Below are positions 34,627-42,561 of a DNA stretch of 64,000 nt, in pieces (within the stretch, counting starts at the first letter, position 1; every line of letters begins with the position of its first letter). The position numbers were made by a program, and so were the translations under genes. The stretch is from positions 310,001-374,000 of the forward strand of contig NZ_JAATEN010000005.1 of NCBI RefSeq assembly GCF_012034935.1, given 5' to 3'. This DNA comes from Streptomyces zingiberis. GTDB taxonomy: Bacteria > Actinomycetota > Actinomycetes > Streptomycetales > Streptomycetaceae. The notes beneath the pieces are model-generated. The model saw nothing but the letters and a program-made list of their open reading frames with translations. It was not told the DNA's origin and did no database searches.

Positions 34627-34685
34627 TTCGGCGTTCCGCCCCCGGGCGGCGGCTCCGGGGGCCACGGCTCCGAGGAGAGACGGAC

Positions 34686-35165
34686 ATGAACACGGACACC
34701 AGCAGGGACACCGAGGCCGGCCCGGACACCGGCGCGAACCCCGGCCCGGACACCGCCCCGGACACCGGCGCGGGCATCGGCGCGGATCCCGCCAGGGGCG
34801 GCGCCACGGACGGCGCCTCCCCGGCTCCGGCCGCGGACGGAGCCGCCGGACCGGGCGCCGTCCCGGCCGGGGCCCGGGTCCCGGCCCAGCAGACCCCGGA
34901 CACCGGGGCTCGTACGGACCAGGCCGCGGCGCTCGTCACCGGCGCCCGCGGCCGGATCGACGAGCTCGACACACGGATCATCGAACTGGTGCGGGAGCGG
35001 ATGGCCGTCTCGGCCGCCATCCAGGAGGCCCGGATCACCTCCGGCGGGCGCCGGGTGAACCTCTCCCGGGAGATGGAGATCCTCCACCACTACCGCGAGA
35101 CGCTCGGCAAGCCGGGCACCGCGCTGGCGATGACGCTGCTCGAACTGTGCCGGGGGCGCGTCTGA
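34686..35165 (+). CDS. Chorismate mutase, AroQ type
   Basis: Converts chorismate to prephenate, the branch point to phenylalanine and tyrosine. The catalytic helix bundle covers the last ~85 residues: RGRIDELDTRIIELVRERMAVSAAIQEARI, then GRRVNLSREMEILHHYRETLG and a third helix to the end. This is a monofunctional AroQ domain. The first ~75 residues are a disordered extension rich in Gly, Ala, Pro, Thr and Asp. ATG 34686 has GAGGAGAGACGG just before it. Regulation is probably by the leader-peptide attenuator upstream. Confidence 0.93.
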   Translation: MNTDTSRDTEAGPDTGANPGPDTAPDTGAGIGADPARGGATDGASPAPAADGAAGPGAVPAGARVPAQQTPDTGARTDQAAALVTGARGRIDELDTRIIELVRERMAVSAAIQEARITSGGRRVNLSREMEILHHYRETLGKPGTALAMTLLELCRGRV

Positions 35166-35203
35166 CGGGCACCCCGGCGAGCGCGCGGTCCCGTGCGGCG
35201 CGG

Positions 35204-35260
35204 CGCGGTGCGGCCCGGAGGGCGCGGCACCGGGTCCGCGCCGTACGGGGCCGCACCGCG
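35204..35260. terminator. Bidirectional terminator between the chorismate mutase and ABC permease genes
   Basis: The 12-bp outer arms CGCGGTGCGGCC (35204-35215) and GGCCGCACCGCG (35249-35260) enclose an inner GGCGCGG/CCGCGCC stem. The genes converge, and the hairpin ends 12 bases before the permease stop. Confidence 0.7.
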
Positions 35261-35272
35261 TGCGTCCGCGCG

Positions 35273-36133
35273 TCACTTGCGGTTGTAGAGCCGCATGGTG
35301 GCCGTGCCGAAGACCAGGACGAGGGCCCCGGCCCACCCCAGCGACCAGGCGATCTCCGCCGCCGGCCAGTCCCCCGCCATCAGGCCCCGCACGCCGGAGG
35401 AGAGGTGGGTGACGGGGCTGTTGTTGACGAACGCCTGGAGCCAGCCCGGCATCGTCCGCGGGTCGACGAAGATGTTGCTGAGGAAGGTCAGCGGGAAGAT
35501 CACCATCATGCTGACGCCCATCACGGACTTCTCGCTCCGCAGCATCAGCCCGAACATGGTCCAGATCCAGGAGAAGGCGAAGGAGAAGGCCACCAGCAGC
35601 ACCACCCCGGCCAGCACGCCGACGGCACCCCCCGCCGGCCGGAATCCCATGATCAGCCCGAGGGTGACCATCACGATCGAGGCCAGCACGTAACGCAGCA
35701 TGTCGCCGAGGAGATAGCCGACCATCGGGGCCGGGCGCCAGATCGGCAGGGTGCGGAAGCGGTCGAAGACGCCCTTCTGGATATCGGTGTTGACGGCCAC
35801 GCCCGTGTACATCGTGATCATCACGACGTTCATCACCAGGATGCCCGGCAGCAGGAACTGCAGGTACTCCCCGGTGGATCCGGCCAGCGCTCCCCCGAAG
35901 AGGTACGTGTACATCAGCACCATCATGATCGGGAAGGCCGTCACGTCGAAGAGCTGCTCCGGCACGTGCTTGATCTTCAGCACGGCGCGCCAGCCGAAGG
36001 CGGCCGAGGCCGCCCACGCGCTGGGGCGGGGCGGGCGCTCCCCGGCGACCAGCAGCGCGGCCAGCGTGTCGGTGGCGACGGGGGCGAGTTCCTCGGCGCG
36101 CGGTTCCGCCGTGGTGGTGGTCGCGGTGGTCAT
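35273..36133 (-). CDS. ABC-2 type transporter permease, DrrB-like
   Basis: 286 residues with about six membrane helices after a 60-residue cytoplasmic start. The DrrB-like segment [17 protein letters not shown], the export loop [28 protein letters not shown] and [35 protein letters not shown] region identify the family. With the overlapping ATPase it forms an exporter, typically of drugs or lipophilic products. The ATG overlaps the stop of the ATPase gene (ATGA at 36133-36130). Confidence 0.92.
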   Translation of the reverse strand: MTTATTTTAEPRAEELAPVATDTLAALLVAGERPPRPSAWAASAAFGWRAVLKIKHVPEQLFDVTAFPIMMVLMYTYLFGGALAGSTGEYLQFLLPGILVMNVVMITMYTGVAVNTDIQKGVFDRFRTLPIWRPAPMVGYLLGDMLRYVLASIVMVTLGLIMGFRPAGGAVGVLAGVVLLVAFSFAFSWIWTMFGLMLRSEKSVMGVSMMVIFPLTFLSNIFVDPRTMPGWLQAFVNNSPVTHLSSGVRGLMAGDWPAAEIAWSLGWAGALVLVFGTATMRLYNRK

Positions 36134-37257
36134 GCGGGGATGCCTTCCTTCGTGTGGTCCTGGCCGTCCTGGCCGTCCTTGCCCTCCTGGACGTCTGTGC
36201 CGTCCTGGCCGTCCGGCGCGTCGCCGCCGGGGATGGCCGGGGTGGCGGCCGGTCCGGGGGTGGCGGTGGCCGGGCCGGCACCGTCGGCGGTGCGGTCGGT
36301 GAGGGCGAGGAAGACCTCGTCCAGGCTGGGTTGCCCCAGCGAGAACGTGTCCACGACGACCCCGGAACGGGCCAGTTCCGCGAGGGCGCGCGCGGCCTGT
36401 TCGGCGGCGCTGTGGCCGTTGCCGTCCGTGGCGTCCACGCGGGCGGTCAGGGCGAGCGGGTCGTGGTCGGGCTGGATCCGCGCGTTCATCGCGCGGGTGA
36501 GGACCTTCTCCGCCGCCGGCCGCTGGGCGGCGTCCCGCAGCCGCAGATGGACCGCGCCGGCGCCCACCGACGCCTTCAGCTCGCCCTTGGTGCCCTCGGC
36601 GATGACCTTGCCGTGGTCGATCACGGCGATACGGGCGGCGAGCTGGTCCGCCTCGTCGAGGTACTGGGTGGTGAGCAGCACCGTCGTGCCCTGGGCGACG
36701 ACGGCGCGCACGATGTCCCAGACCTGGTTGCGGCTGCGCGGGTCCAGGCCGGTGGTCGGCTCGTCGAGGAAGAGCAGGTCCGGGGTGTTGAGGATGGAGG
36801 CGGCGATGTCGAGACGGCGCCGCATGCCGCCGGAGTAGTTCTTCACCTGGCGGGTGGCGGCCGCGGTCAGCCCGAAGGCCTCCAGCAGTTCCCCGGCGCG
36901 CTCGCGCGCGGCCCGCTTGCCGTGGCCGAGCAGCCGGCCGAGCAGGAGCAGGTTCTCCAGGCCGGTGAGGTCCTCGTCCACCGAGGCGTACTGGCCGGTG
37001 AGGCTCACCCGGCCGCGGACGGTGTCCGCCTCCCGCAGCACGTCGTGGCCGAAGACGCGGGCCTCGCCGCCGTCCGGGCGCAGCAGTGTGGCGAGCATCC
37101 GGACCGTGGTGGTCTTGCCCGCGCCGTTGGGGCCGAGCACCCCGTAGACCGTGCCCGCGGGCACGGCGAGATCGACGCCGTCCACGGCGCGCGTCTCGCC
37201 GAACACCTTGACCAGCCCTGACGTCTCGATCGCCAGGCCGGTACCGCTCTGTTTCAT
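36130..37257 (-). CDS. ABC transporter ATPase, DrrA-like
   Basis: 375 residues. Walker A is GPNGAGKTT, the signature is [15 protein letters not shown], Walker B is [12 protein letters not shown] and the switch His lies in the [10 protein letters not shown] region's follow-on. The C-terminal DrrA-specific segment has [18 protein letters not shown]. After it come ~45 residues of Gly/Asp/Gln repeats ([19 protein letters not shown]). It drives the permease encoded just downstream. The substrate is unknown; DrrAB pairs commonly export antibiotics, but no biosynthetic genes are nearby. The start is ATG 37257. Confidence 0.94.
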   Translation of the reverse strand: MKQSGTGLAIETSGLVKVFGETRAVDGVDLAVPAGTVYGVLGPNGAGKTTTVRMLATLLRPDGGEARVFGHDVLREADTVRGRVSLTGQYASVDEDLTGLENLLLLGRLLGHGKRAARERAGELLEAFGLTAAATRQVKNYSGGMRRRLDIAASILNTPDLLFLDEPTTGLDPRSRNQVWDIVRAVVAQGTTVLLTTQYLDEADQLAARIAVIDHGKVIAEGTKGELKASVGAGAVHLRLRDAAQRPAAEKVLTRAMNARIQPDHDPLALTARVDATDGNGHSAAEQAARALAELARSGVVVDTFSLGQPSLDEVFLALTDRTADGAGPATATPGPAATPAIPGGDAPDGQDGTDVQEGKDGQDGQDHTKEGIPA

Positions 37258-37786
37258 CGTCGTCCGTCCCCGTCTTCCCTCATCGGTTCCGTCTTCGGTC
37301 GCGTCCTCGGTCGCGTCTCCGGTTCCGGCCGCGCGACCGCCGTCGTCAGCGGTTCCGGGCCGCGTTGCCCCGCCGCGCGCCGGGGCGGGGGCCCCGCGGT
37401 CCCGGTCCGCCGTCCTCTCCCATTGGACGGCGCGGGCGCCCGAAACTCATCGGAATTTCCCCGGGGATTCGAAAGAGTTTTCCCCCGACCGGGCGAGCGG
37501 GGCGGCGGACGGGGAGCGGGGAGCGGACCGGCGGGGACGCGGCGGGAGCACGCCGGCGGAACCGGCGGAACCGGCGGAACACAGTCCGGAACGGCCGTGA
37601 CCCTTCCGCGCGGCCGTCGTTGGTCCCGGTGTCACGGTGGCCGGGGGCGCCCGGCCGGTCCGTGAGACGTCCGCCCAGGTGCACCCGGGTGCCCGGTACG
37701 GCCCGGGGCGGATCCCGCTGGAGCGTGTGGCGTGCGGAGCGGCTTGGGCACAAGCGGCGCACGCCGTGGGACCGCGCTTCAGTGTG

Positions 37787-37818
37787 TGACCGGACAGCAG
37801 GGGACAGCAGTCCGGTCA
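37787..37818. promoter_or_regulatory. Inverted repeat of unknown role
   Basis: TGACCGGAC (37787-37795) and GTCCGGTCA (37810-37818) are perfect 9-bp arms with a 14-base spacer that contains ACAGCA repeats. It could be an RNA hairpin or a binding site. Confidence 0.4.
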
Positions 37819-37937
37819 CCATCGAAAGCGGCCGGCTCCGGGGACGCCCGGGCCGGCCGCACCTCTTCGCTCCGGCGGCTCCGTGCGGCCCCCGCGGCCC
37901 GCCCCCCGCCTGCGGTTTCACCCTGCGGGGAACCGGC

Positions 37938-37957
37938 CGAGTGATCCAGGTCACTCG
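37938..37957. promoter_or_regulatory. Crp-like binding site
   Basis: CGAGTGATCCAGGTCACTCG has 7-bp perfect arms and fits both GTGA-N6-TCAC and the published Streptomyces Crp consensus GTG-N6-GNCAC. It lies 210 bases before the surface-protein ATG in an AT-richer region that probably holds the promoter. Confidence 0.55.
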
Positions 37958-38166
37958 ATCATCACCGGACTTCCTTACAACCTTTACCGATCTCCACCGG
38001 TCACTCTTGTCGACTGCTCAGCCACAACGCGCTCCCCCACCGCGACGGCAGGGCACTCCACCTCACTTTCAGCAGCTCCTGCTTCACTCCTTGCTTTTCG
38101 TTTCCCTGCTTCCTTTCTTTCCTTCGGTGCCGCGCGTCCGCGGTACCGCCGACCGAAGAGGTCTGT

Positions 38167-39276
38167 ATGAGAATGCGCCGAGTCCTGGCGACCGCTGCCG
38201 TGACGGCTGTCATAGCCCCGGCGGCACTGATGGCGGCGCCCGCCGCGTACGCCGCCGAGGGGGACCAGCCCACGGTCACCGTGGAGAGCACGGCCCCGGG
38301 CACCGACGAGACCACCGGGACGCCGGCGGCGCCGGGCGACGGCGACTCCGGGGACACCGGGAACACCGGCGACTCCGGGACGGAGACCGGGGACACCACC
38401 CCGCCCGCCGACGGCACGGAGAACGGTGACGGCGGCGAGGACACCGGCGCCACCACCCCGGGTGACGAGGACGGCGCCGGGGAGAACCCCGGCGGCGAGG
38501 ACGGCGAGGACGGCGGGGCGACCGAACCCGGCGACGGCAAGGACGACGAGCAGCCCCCGCCCGGTGACGAGGACGAAGGCGAGTTCGAGTTCTGCGAGGA
38601 CTCCAAGCTCACGGTCGAGCAGTCCGGCCTGCCCGGCAAGATCGTGGCGGGCTCCGGCTGGCACACGTTCGAGCTGACCTTCACCAACCCGTCCTCCTCC
38701 GAGCTCTCCGAGGTGGACTACTTCGCCGGTGTCGGCCCCGCCGACGAGAACGCGGAGTACGCCTTCGACGCGAAGCTGGTCGTCCTGGAGGTCTTCGACG
38801 AGGACGAGCGCGTCTGGGTGCCGGTCGACGACGGCTCCGGCCACTCCGTCGGCTGGATCGGGTGGGGCGACCTGGCCGGTGAGCACTCCAGCACCTTCGA
38901 GATGCGGCTGAACGTGAAGGCCGGCGCGCCGGTCGGCGCGGGCCTCACCATCGGCGCCGGCATCTACCTGGACGAGGACGGCAAGTGCTTCGGCGTGGGT
39001 GAGAACAGCTTCGATCTGGAGATCGTCGCCCCGGGCACCAAGCCGGGCAACGGCCCGGGCCCGCAGACCGGTGGCAAGACGCCGGTCTCGACGACGCCCA
39101 CCGAGAAGCCCAGCCGTGACGACGTCCCGCAGGTCCAGGGCAGCCTGGCCGAGACGGGTTCCTCCTCCGCGCTGCCGATGATCGCGGTCATCGGCGGGGT
39201 GGCCATGGCCGCCGGTGCCGGGACGATCCTGGTCGTCCGCCGCCGTCGCGCCGGTGACCTGGGCGCCGTCGCGTAA
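38167..39276 (+). CDS. Sortase-anchored surface protein (LAXTG type)
   Basis: 369 residues. An N-terminal signal peptide (to about AAYAA, residue 30) is followed by ~110 residues of low-complexity Asp/Gly/Thr/Glu/Pro. A folded domain of ~150 residues starts at the FCEDSKLTVEQ region and contains two Cys, many beta-type strands and FELTFTNPSSSELSEVDYF. I do not recognise a named family; it looks like an Ig-like or adhesin-type module. The C-terminus has LAETG, a hydrophobic helix and RRRR, the sorting signal of class-E sortases. The ATG at 38167 has GAAGAGG upstream. It ends in a clear terminator. Confidence 0.88.
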   Translation: MRMRRVLATAAVTAVIAPAALMAAPAAYAAEGDQPTVTVESTAPGTDETTGTPAAPGDGDSGDTGNTGDSGTETGDTTPPADGTENGDGGEDTGATTPGDEDGAGENPGGEDGEDGGATEPGDGKDDEQPPPGDEDEGEFEFCEDSKLTVEQSGLPGKIVAGSGWHTFELTFTNPSSSELSEVDYFAGVGPADENAEYAFDAKLVVLEVFDEDERVWVPVDDGSGHSVGWIGWGDLAGEHSSTFEMRLNVKAGAPVGAGLTIGAGIYLDEDGKCFGVGENSFDLEIVAPGTKPGNGPGPQTGGKTPVSTTPTEKPSRDDVPQVQGSLAETGSSSALPMIAVIGGVAMAAGAGTILVVRRRRAGDLGAVA

Positions 39277-39319
39277 GGCACCCACCGCGGGCCCCTGGTC
39301 CGCGCTCCCCTGAACGGCG

Positions 39320-39355
39320 GCGGGGGCCGCGCCCGGTGACGGGTGCGGCCCCCGC
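39320..39355 (+). terminator. Terminator of the surface-protein gene
   Basis: The 11-bp arms GCGGGGGCCGC and GCGGCCCCCGC extend inward through CCCG/CGGG with a small loop, 44 bases after the stop. Confidence 0.8.
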
Positions 39356-39539
39356 TCGGCGTTCGCGGGGGCTGCCGGGTCTCGGGGCCTGCGAGGGCTC
39401 CGGGGAACGCCGTGGCCCGCGCACGGCCGCGGCGGGCGGATGGCGCGGCCCGCGCACCCGCCGCGTCCGGTGCCGCCGCTCACGGGGCACACGGACGCGT
39501 GGGTTCCATGGACTCCTGGGCCCACCGCCTCACCGCCTC

Positions 39540-39612
39540 ACGGTCCCGGACTCACGGACTCCCGGGCTCCCGGACTCACGGGTTCCCGGACTCCCGGACT
39601 CCCGGACGGGCT
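39540..39612. repeat. Direct repeats of CCCGGACTC in the gap before the CitB-type regulator
   Basis: Short units of CCCGGACTC, CACGG and CCCGGGCTC type repeat seven or more times immediately beyond the 3' end of the minus-strand regulator gene. There is no gene between 39356 and 39627. Confidence 0.7.
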
Positions 39613-39627
39613 CACGCGCCCGCGCGC

Positions 39628-40515
39628 TCAGCGCCAGTGGTAGCGGCGTTCGGGGCGGCCCGTCGTGCCGTAGCGGAGGCGGACCACCGCGTGTCCGGAG
39701 GAGGCGAAGAACTCCAGGTAGCGCCGGGCGCTGACGCGGGACAGGCCGGTGGCCACCGCGCACTCGGCGGCGGAGAGGCCGTCCCCGGAGTCCGCGAGAG
39801 CGTCCCGGACGAGTTCCGCCGTCTGTTCGGTCACCCCCTTGGGCAGCCGTACGCCGCGGATCGGGGGGCGGGCCACCTCGGCGGGTACCCCGGCCACCGG
39901 CCCGGACGGTGCCGGCGGGACCGCGGCGCCCGGGGCCGCCGCGCTCTGGGCCGCCGTACCGGGCGCCGCCGTGCCCGGGGCAGCGCCCGAGCCCACCGCG
40001 CCCGGGGCCGTCCCGGGGCCCGGTGCCGGCGGGGCAGGGTCCCTTGCCAGGGGGACCGGGGCGGCCGGGGCGGCCGGGCCCGCGGTGAACACCCGGTCGA
40101 CCTCCTCCTGGCCCGGGGCGTTGAACGCCGTCAGCTCCTCGTGGCGCCGCGCGTAGTCCAGCAGCCGCTCGTGGAGGACGGCGGTCTCGAACGGCTTGAC
40201 GACGTAGTGCACCGCCCCGCCCCGCAGCGCCCCGCGTACGGTGTCGGCGTCCCGGGCCGCGGTCACCACGAGCACGTCCACCTCGGAGCCGGGGCCACCG
40301 CCGCGGCGCAGTTCGCGCAGCACGTCCAGACCGCTGATGTCGGGCAGATAGATGTCCAGCAGCACCAGATCGGGGCGGAGTTCCCGGACGGCCGCCAGGG
40401 CCTCCGCGCCGCTGCGGGCCTCGCCGACGACGGTGAAGCCGGGAAGCTTCTCGACCTGTTTCCCGTGCAGCCGGGCGACCATGAAGTCGTCGTCGACGAC
40501 GAGTACGCGGATCAT
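39628..40515 (-). CDS. CitB/DcuR-family response regulator
   Basis: 295 residues. The receiver has IRVLVVDDDFMVARLHGK, phospho-acceptor Asp in LVLLDIYLPDISGLD, VVTAARD and VVKPFETAVLHERL. A ~90-residue Ala/Pro/Gly linker follows. The C-terminal helix-turn-helix is GLSAAECAVATGLSRVSARRYLEFF, then HAVVRLRYGTTGRPERRYHW, as in regulators of carboxylate uptake. The ATG at 40515 overlaps the kinase stop (ATGA). It probably activates the divergent tctCBA genes in response to a di- or tricarboxylate. Confidence 0.94.
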   Translation of the reverse strand: MIRVLVVDDDFMVARLHGKQVEKLPGFTVVGEARSGAEALAAVRELRPDLVLLDIYLPDISGLDVLRELRRGGGPGSEVDVLVVTAARDADTVRGALRGGAVHYVVKPFETAVLHERLLDYARRHEELTAFNAPGQEEVDRVFTAGPAAPAAPVPLARDPAPPAPGPGTAPGAVGSGAAPGTAAPGTAAQSAAAPGAAVPPAPSGPVAGVPAEVARPPIRGVRLPKGVTEQTAELVRDALADSGDGLSAAECAVATGLSRVSARRYLEFFASSGHAVVRLRYGTTGRPERRYHWR

Positions 40516-42179
40516 GCCTGGTTCCCGTGGTTCCGTTCGTTCTCGTGCCGCGGCGGCTCGTTCTCGTTCCGCGGCAGCCGGGCCGTGAACACCGCGCCGT
40601 CGGCGCCGACGCTCCCTCCCCGCCGGGTGCACACCAGGCGGGTGATCGCCAGGCCCAGCCCTCGCGAGGTGTCCTTCGAGGCGGCGGCCTTGGTGGTGAA
40701 GCCGTGCCGGAAGACCTCCTCGGCGAGTTCGGGGGCGACCCCGGGGCCGGAGTCCCGCACCTGGACGCGGACCTCGGTGTCGTCCTCCGTGAGGTCGACC
40801 TCCACCCACCGGTCGTCGCCGCCGCCACGGACCGCGTCCAGCGCATTGTCCACCAGGTTGCCGACGACGGTCACCAGGTCGGAGGAGAGGAACTCGCCGA
40901 GCGGTCCGACGCGGCTGGCGGGGGTGAGCCGCAGAGCGGTGCCCTGTTCGACGGCGAGGCTGGTCTTCGCGATCAGCAGGGCGGCGAGGGAGGGGTCCGC
41001 CACCCGGGAGACCACCTCGGCCGTGCGCAGGGACCGCGCGCCGCTGACCCTCCGCACGTAGCGGGCGGCCTCCGGGTACTCCTCCAGGTCGATGAGGCCG
41101 GCGATCACATGGAGCTGGTTGGAGAACTCGTGCGCCTGGGCCCGCAGGGTGTCGGTCGCGCTGCGGGTGGTGTCGAGTTCGCGCTGGAGGGTGACGAGTT
41201 CGGTCAGATCCCGCATCGTGGTGACCGAGCCGGCCGTCCGGCCGCGGGTGATCAGGGGCATGCGGTTGAGCGACACCATCCGGTCACCGGTGACGACCAC
41301 CTGGTCGCGTCCGCGCACCCGGCCGGTGAGCACGTCGTGCAGCCGGGGCTCCACCCCGCAGGAGTCGAGGGTCCGGCCGGTGGCGTCGGGCGGCAGCTCC
41401 AGCAGTTCCACGGCGGCGTCGTTGACGAGGGTGACCCGGCCGGCGGGATCCAGGCCGATCACGCCCTCCCTGATGCCGTGCAGCATCGCCTCCCGGTGCT
41501 CCGCCAGCGCGGTGATCTCCTCCGGTTCCAGGCCCAGCGTCTGCCGCTTGATGCGGCGGGCCAGCAGCACCGAGCCCGCCGTCCCCAGCACGCTGGCGAA
41601 CCCGAGGTACACCAGCAGGTTCGGGGTCGCGGCCGCGAGACGGTCCACCATCCTCCCGTACTCCCGCCCGGCGACGACGATGCCGAGCAGCCGGCCGTCC
41701 TCGCCGAACACCGGCGCGTGCGCCACCACCGAGGGGTGGCCGCCCGGGGCCGCGGTGCCGATCCACGACCGGCCGAGCAGGACCCCGCTGCCGCCCAGCG
41801 GCAGGAGTTCACCGATCCGGCGCGGATCGGCGGCGGTACGGATCCGCCGGTCGGTGCCGGTGATCGTCACATAGGAGGCGCCGGAGACGCTGCGCACGCT
41901 CTCCGCGGTCGGCGGCAGGATGTCCCCCGGTCCCGGTTCCCCGGCCAGTCCGGCGCGTACCGCGTCGAGGGAGGCCGCCGCCTCCGCGACGTGGAGCAGC
42001 CGGCGGCCCTCGGTCCGGCGGAACTCCGCCTCGGTCTGGGCCACCGAGACGACCGCCACCACCCCGAGGACCACCACGATCAGGCCGAGCTGGAGTGCGA
42101 GGAACTGACCCGTGAGCGACAGGCGGGTGAGCGCCAGGCGGGTGAGGACGGAGCGAGGCCCCGGAACTGTGCGGCGCAC
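40512..42179 (-). CDS. CitA/DcuS-family sensor histidine kinase
   Basis: 555 residues. Two membrane helices flank an extracytoplasmic sensor domain of ~130 residues (residues ~50-185), like the PAS-type citrate sensor. A cytoplasmic PAS domain contains GVIGLDPAGRVTLVNDAAVELLEL. The H box is AQAHEFSNQLHVIAGLIDL and the ATPase has VVGNLVDNALDAVRG and VRDSGPGV, GLGLAITRLVC. These kinases sense extracellular carboxylates. It forms an operon with the regulator downstream and lies divergent from the transporter it presumably controls. Confidence 0.95.
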   Translation of the reverse strand: MRRTVPGPRSVLTRLALTRLSLTGQFLALQLGLIVVVLGVVAVVSVAQTEAEFRRTEGRRLLHVAEAAASLDAVRAGLAGEPGPGDILPPTAESVRSVSGASYVTITGTDRRIRTAADPRRIGELLPLGGSGVLLGRSWIGTAAPGGHPSVVAHAPVFGEDGRLLGIVVAGREYGRMVDRLAAATPNLLVYLGFASVLGTAGSVLLARRIKRQTLGLEPEEITALAEHREAMLHGIREGVIGLDPAGRVTLVNDAAVELLELPPDATGRTLDSCGVEPRLHDVLTGRVRGRDQVVVTGDRMVSLNRMPLITRGRTAGSVTTMRDLTELVTLQRELDTTRSATDTLRAQAHEFSNQLHVIAGLIDLEEYPEAARYVRRVSGARSLRTAEVVSRVADPSLAALLIAKTSLAVEQGTALRLTPASRVGPLGEFLSSDLVTVVGNLVDNALDAVRGGGDDRWVEVDLTEDDTEVRVQVRDSGPGVAPELAEEVFRHGFTTKAAASKDTSRGLGLAITRLVCTRRGGSVGADGAVFTARLPRNENEPPRHENERNHGNQA

Positions 42180-42561
42180 CGTCCGACCTCCTCGTTCCGC
42201 GTCGCCACCGGCCGGGGCCCGGGTATCCCCGGCGCTCCCGGCGGTCCGGCCATTGTGCGGCCGGAACGCCGCTTCCTGGCGTGAACACTATGGCCAGAAC
42301 TTTTCTTAGATCCAATAGACGCACAACCCCCGGCCGACCTTCCCGATCCCCGGCGGCGCTGTTTCCCTGTGGACTGCTTCCCCCGCGTTCCCCCGCGTTG
42401 CCTCGCGTTGCCTCGCGTTGCCTCGCGAAGTTCCGCGCCGCACCGTGCGCGGAGCCCTCACGGAGCCCTCGTGGACCCCCTGCGCACGGGCCCGCGCGGG
42501 TCCCCCGCGGGCCCGGGGGGTGAAGCTCCGGAAACCCCTGACGAAGTGCCCTGGAGGAACC
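42180..42561. promoter_or_regulatory. Divergent promoter region of the CitAB-like system and tctCBA
   Basis: 382 bases with an AT-rich island at about 42278-42325. Read leftward, TTGGAT (42310-42315) and TAGTGT (42285-42290) with a 19-base spacer could be the kinase promoter. The same island must hold the transporter promoter and the regulator sites, but I could not define them. Five tandem 10-bp units lie at 42381-42430 in the presumed tctC leader. Confidence 0.45.
42381..42430 (+). repeat. 10-bp tandem repeat, five units
   Basis: Units are CCCCGCGTTC, CCCCGCGTTG, CCTCGCGTTG (twice) and CCTCGCGAAG. The array is non-coding, 130 bases before the tctC start. Confidence 0.9.

Larger units (their letters stand above)
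37258..38166. other. Long non-coding region upstream of the surface-protein gene
   Basis: 909 bases with no convincing gene. The left end holds the ABC operon promoter region with CGGTTCCGTCTTCGGTCGCG-like repeats. A 9-bp inverted repeat lies at 37787-37818, and a 20-bp Crp-like palindrome at 37938-37957. From 37960 to 38140 the DNA becomes unusually AT- and pyrimidine-rich for this genome, including a C/T-rich run at about 38075-38130 that would be the 5' leader of the next gene. The size and composition suggest complex regulation or an unrecognised RNA. Confidence 0.6.

Noticed and set aside
35273..37257. DrrAB-like transporter as a sign of an antibiotic gene cluster
   Set aside because: No biosynthetic genes lie within the window around it; neighbours are housekeeping or surface-protein genes.
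37984..39525. 513-codon minus-strand frame over the surface protein
   Set aside because: Antisense shadow of the LAETG protein; no domain, and the plus-strand gene has signal peptide, sorting signal and ribosome site.
39540..39612. Possible attachment site or mobile-element end
   Set aside because: Only short simple repeats; no integrase, transposase or target duplication nearby.
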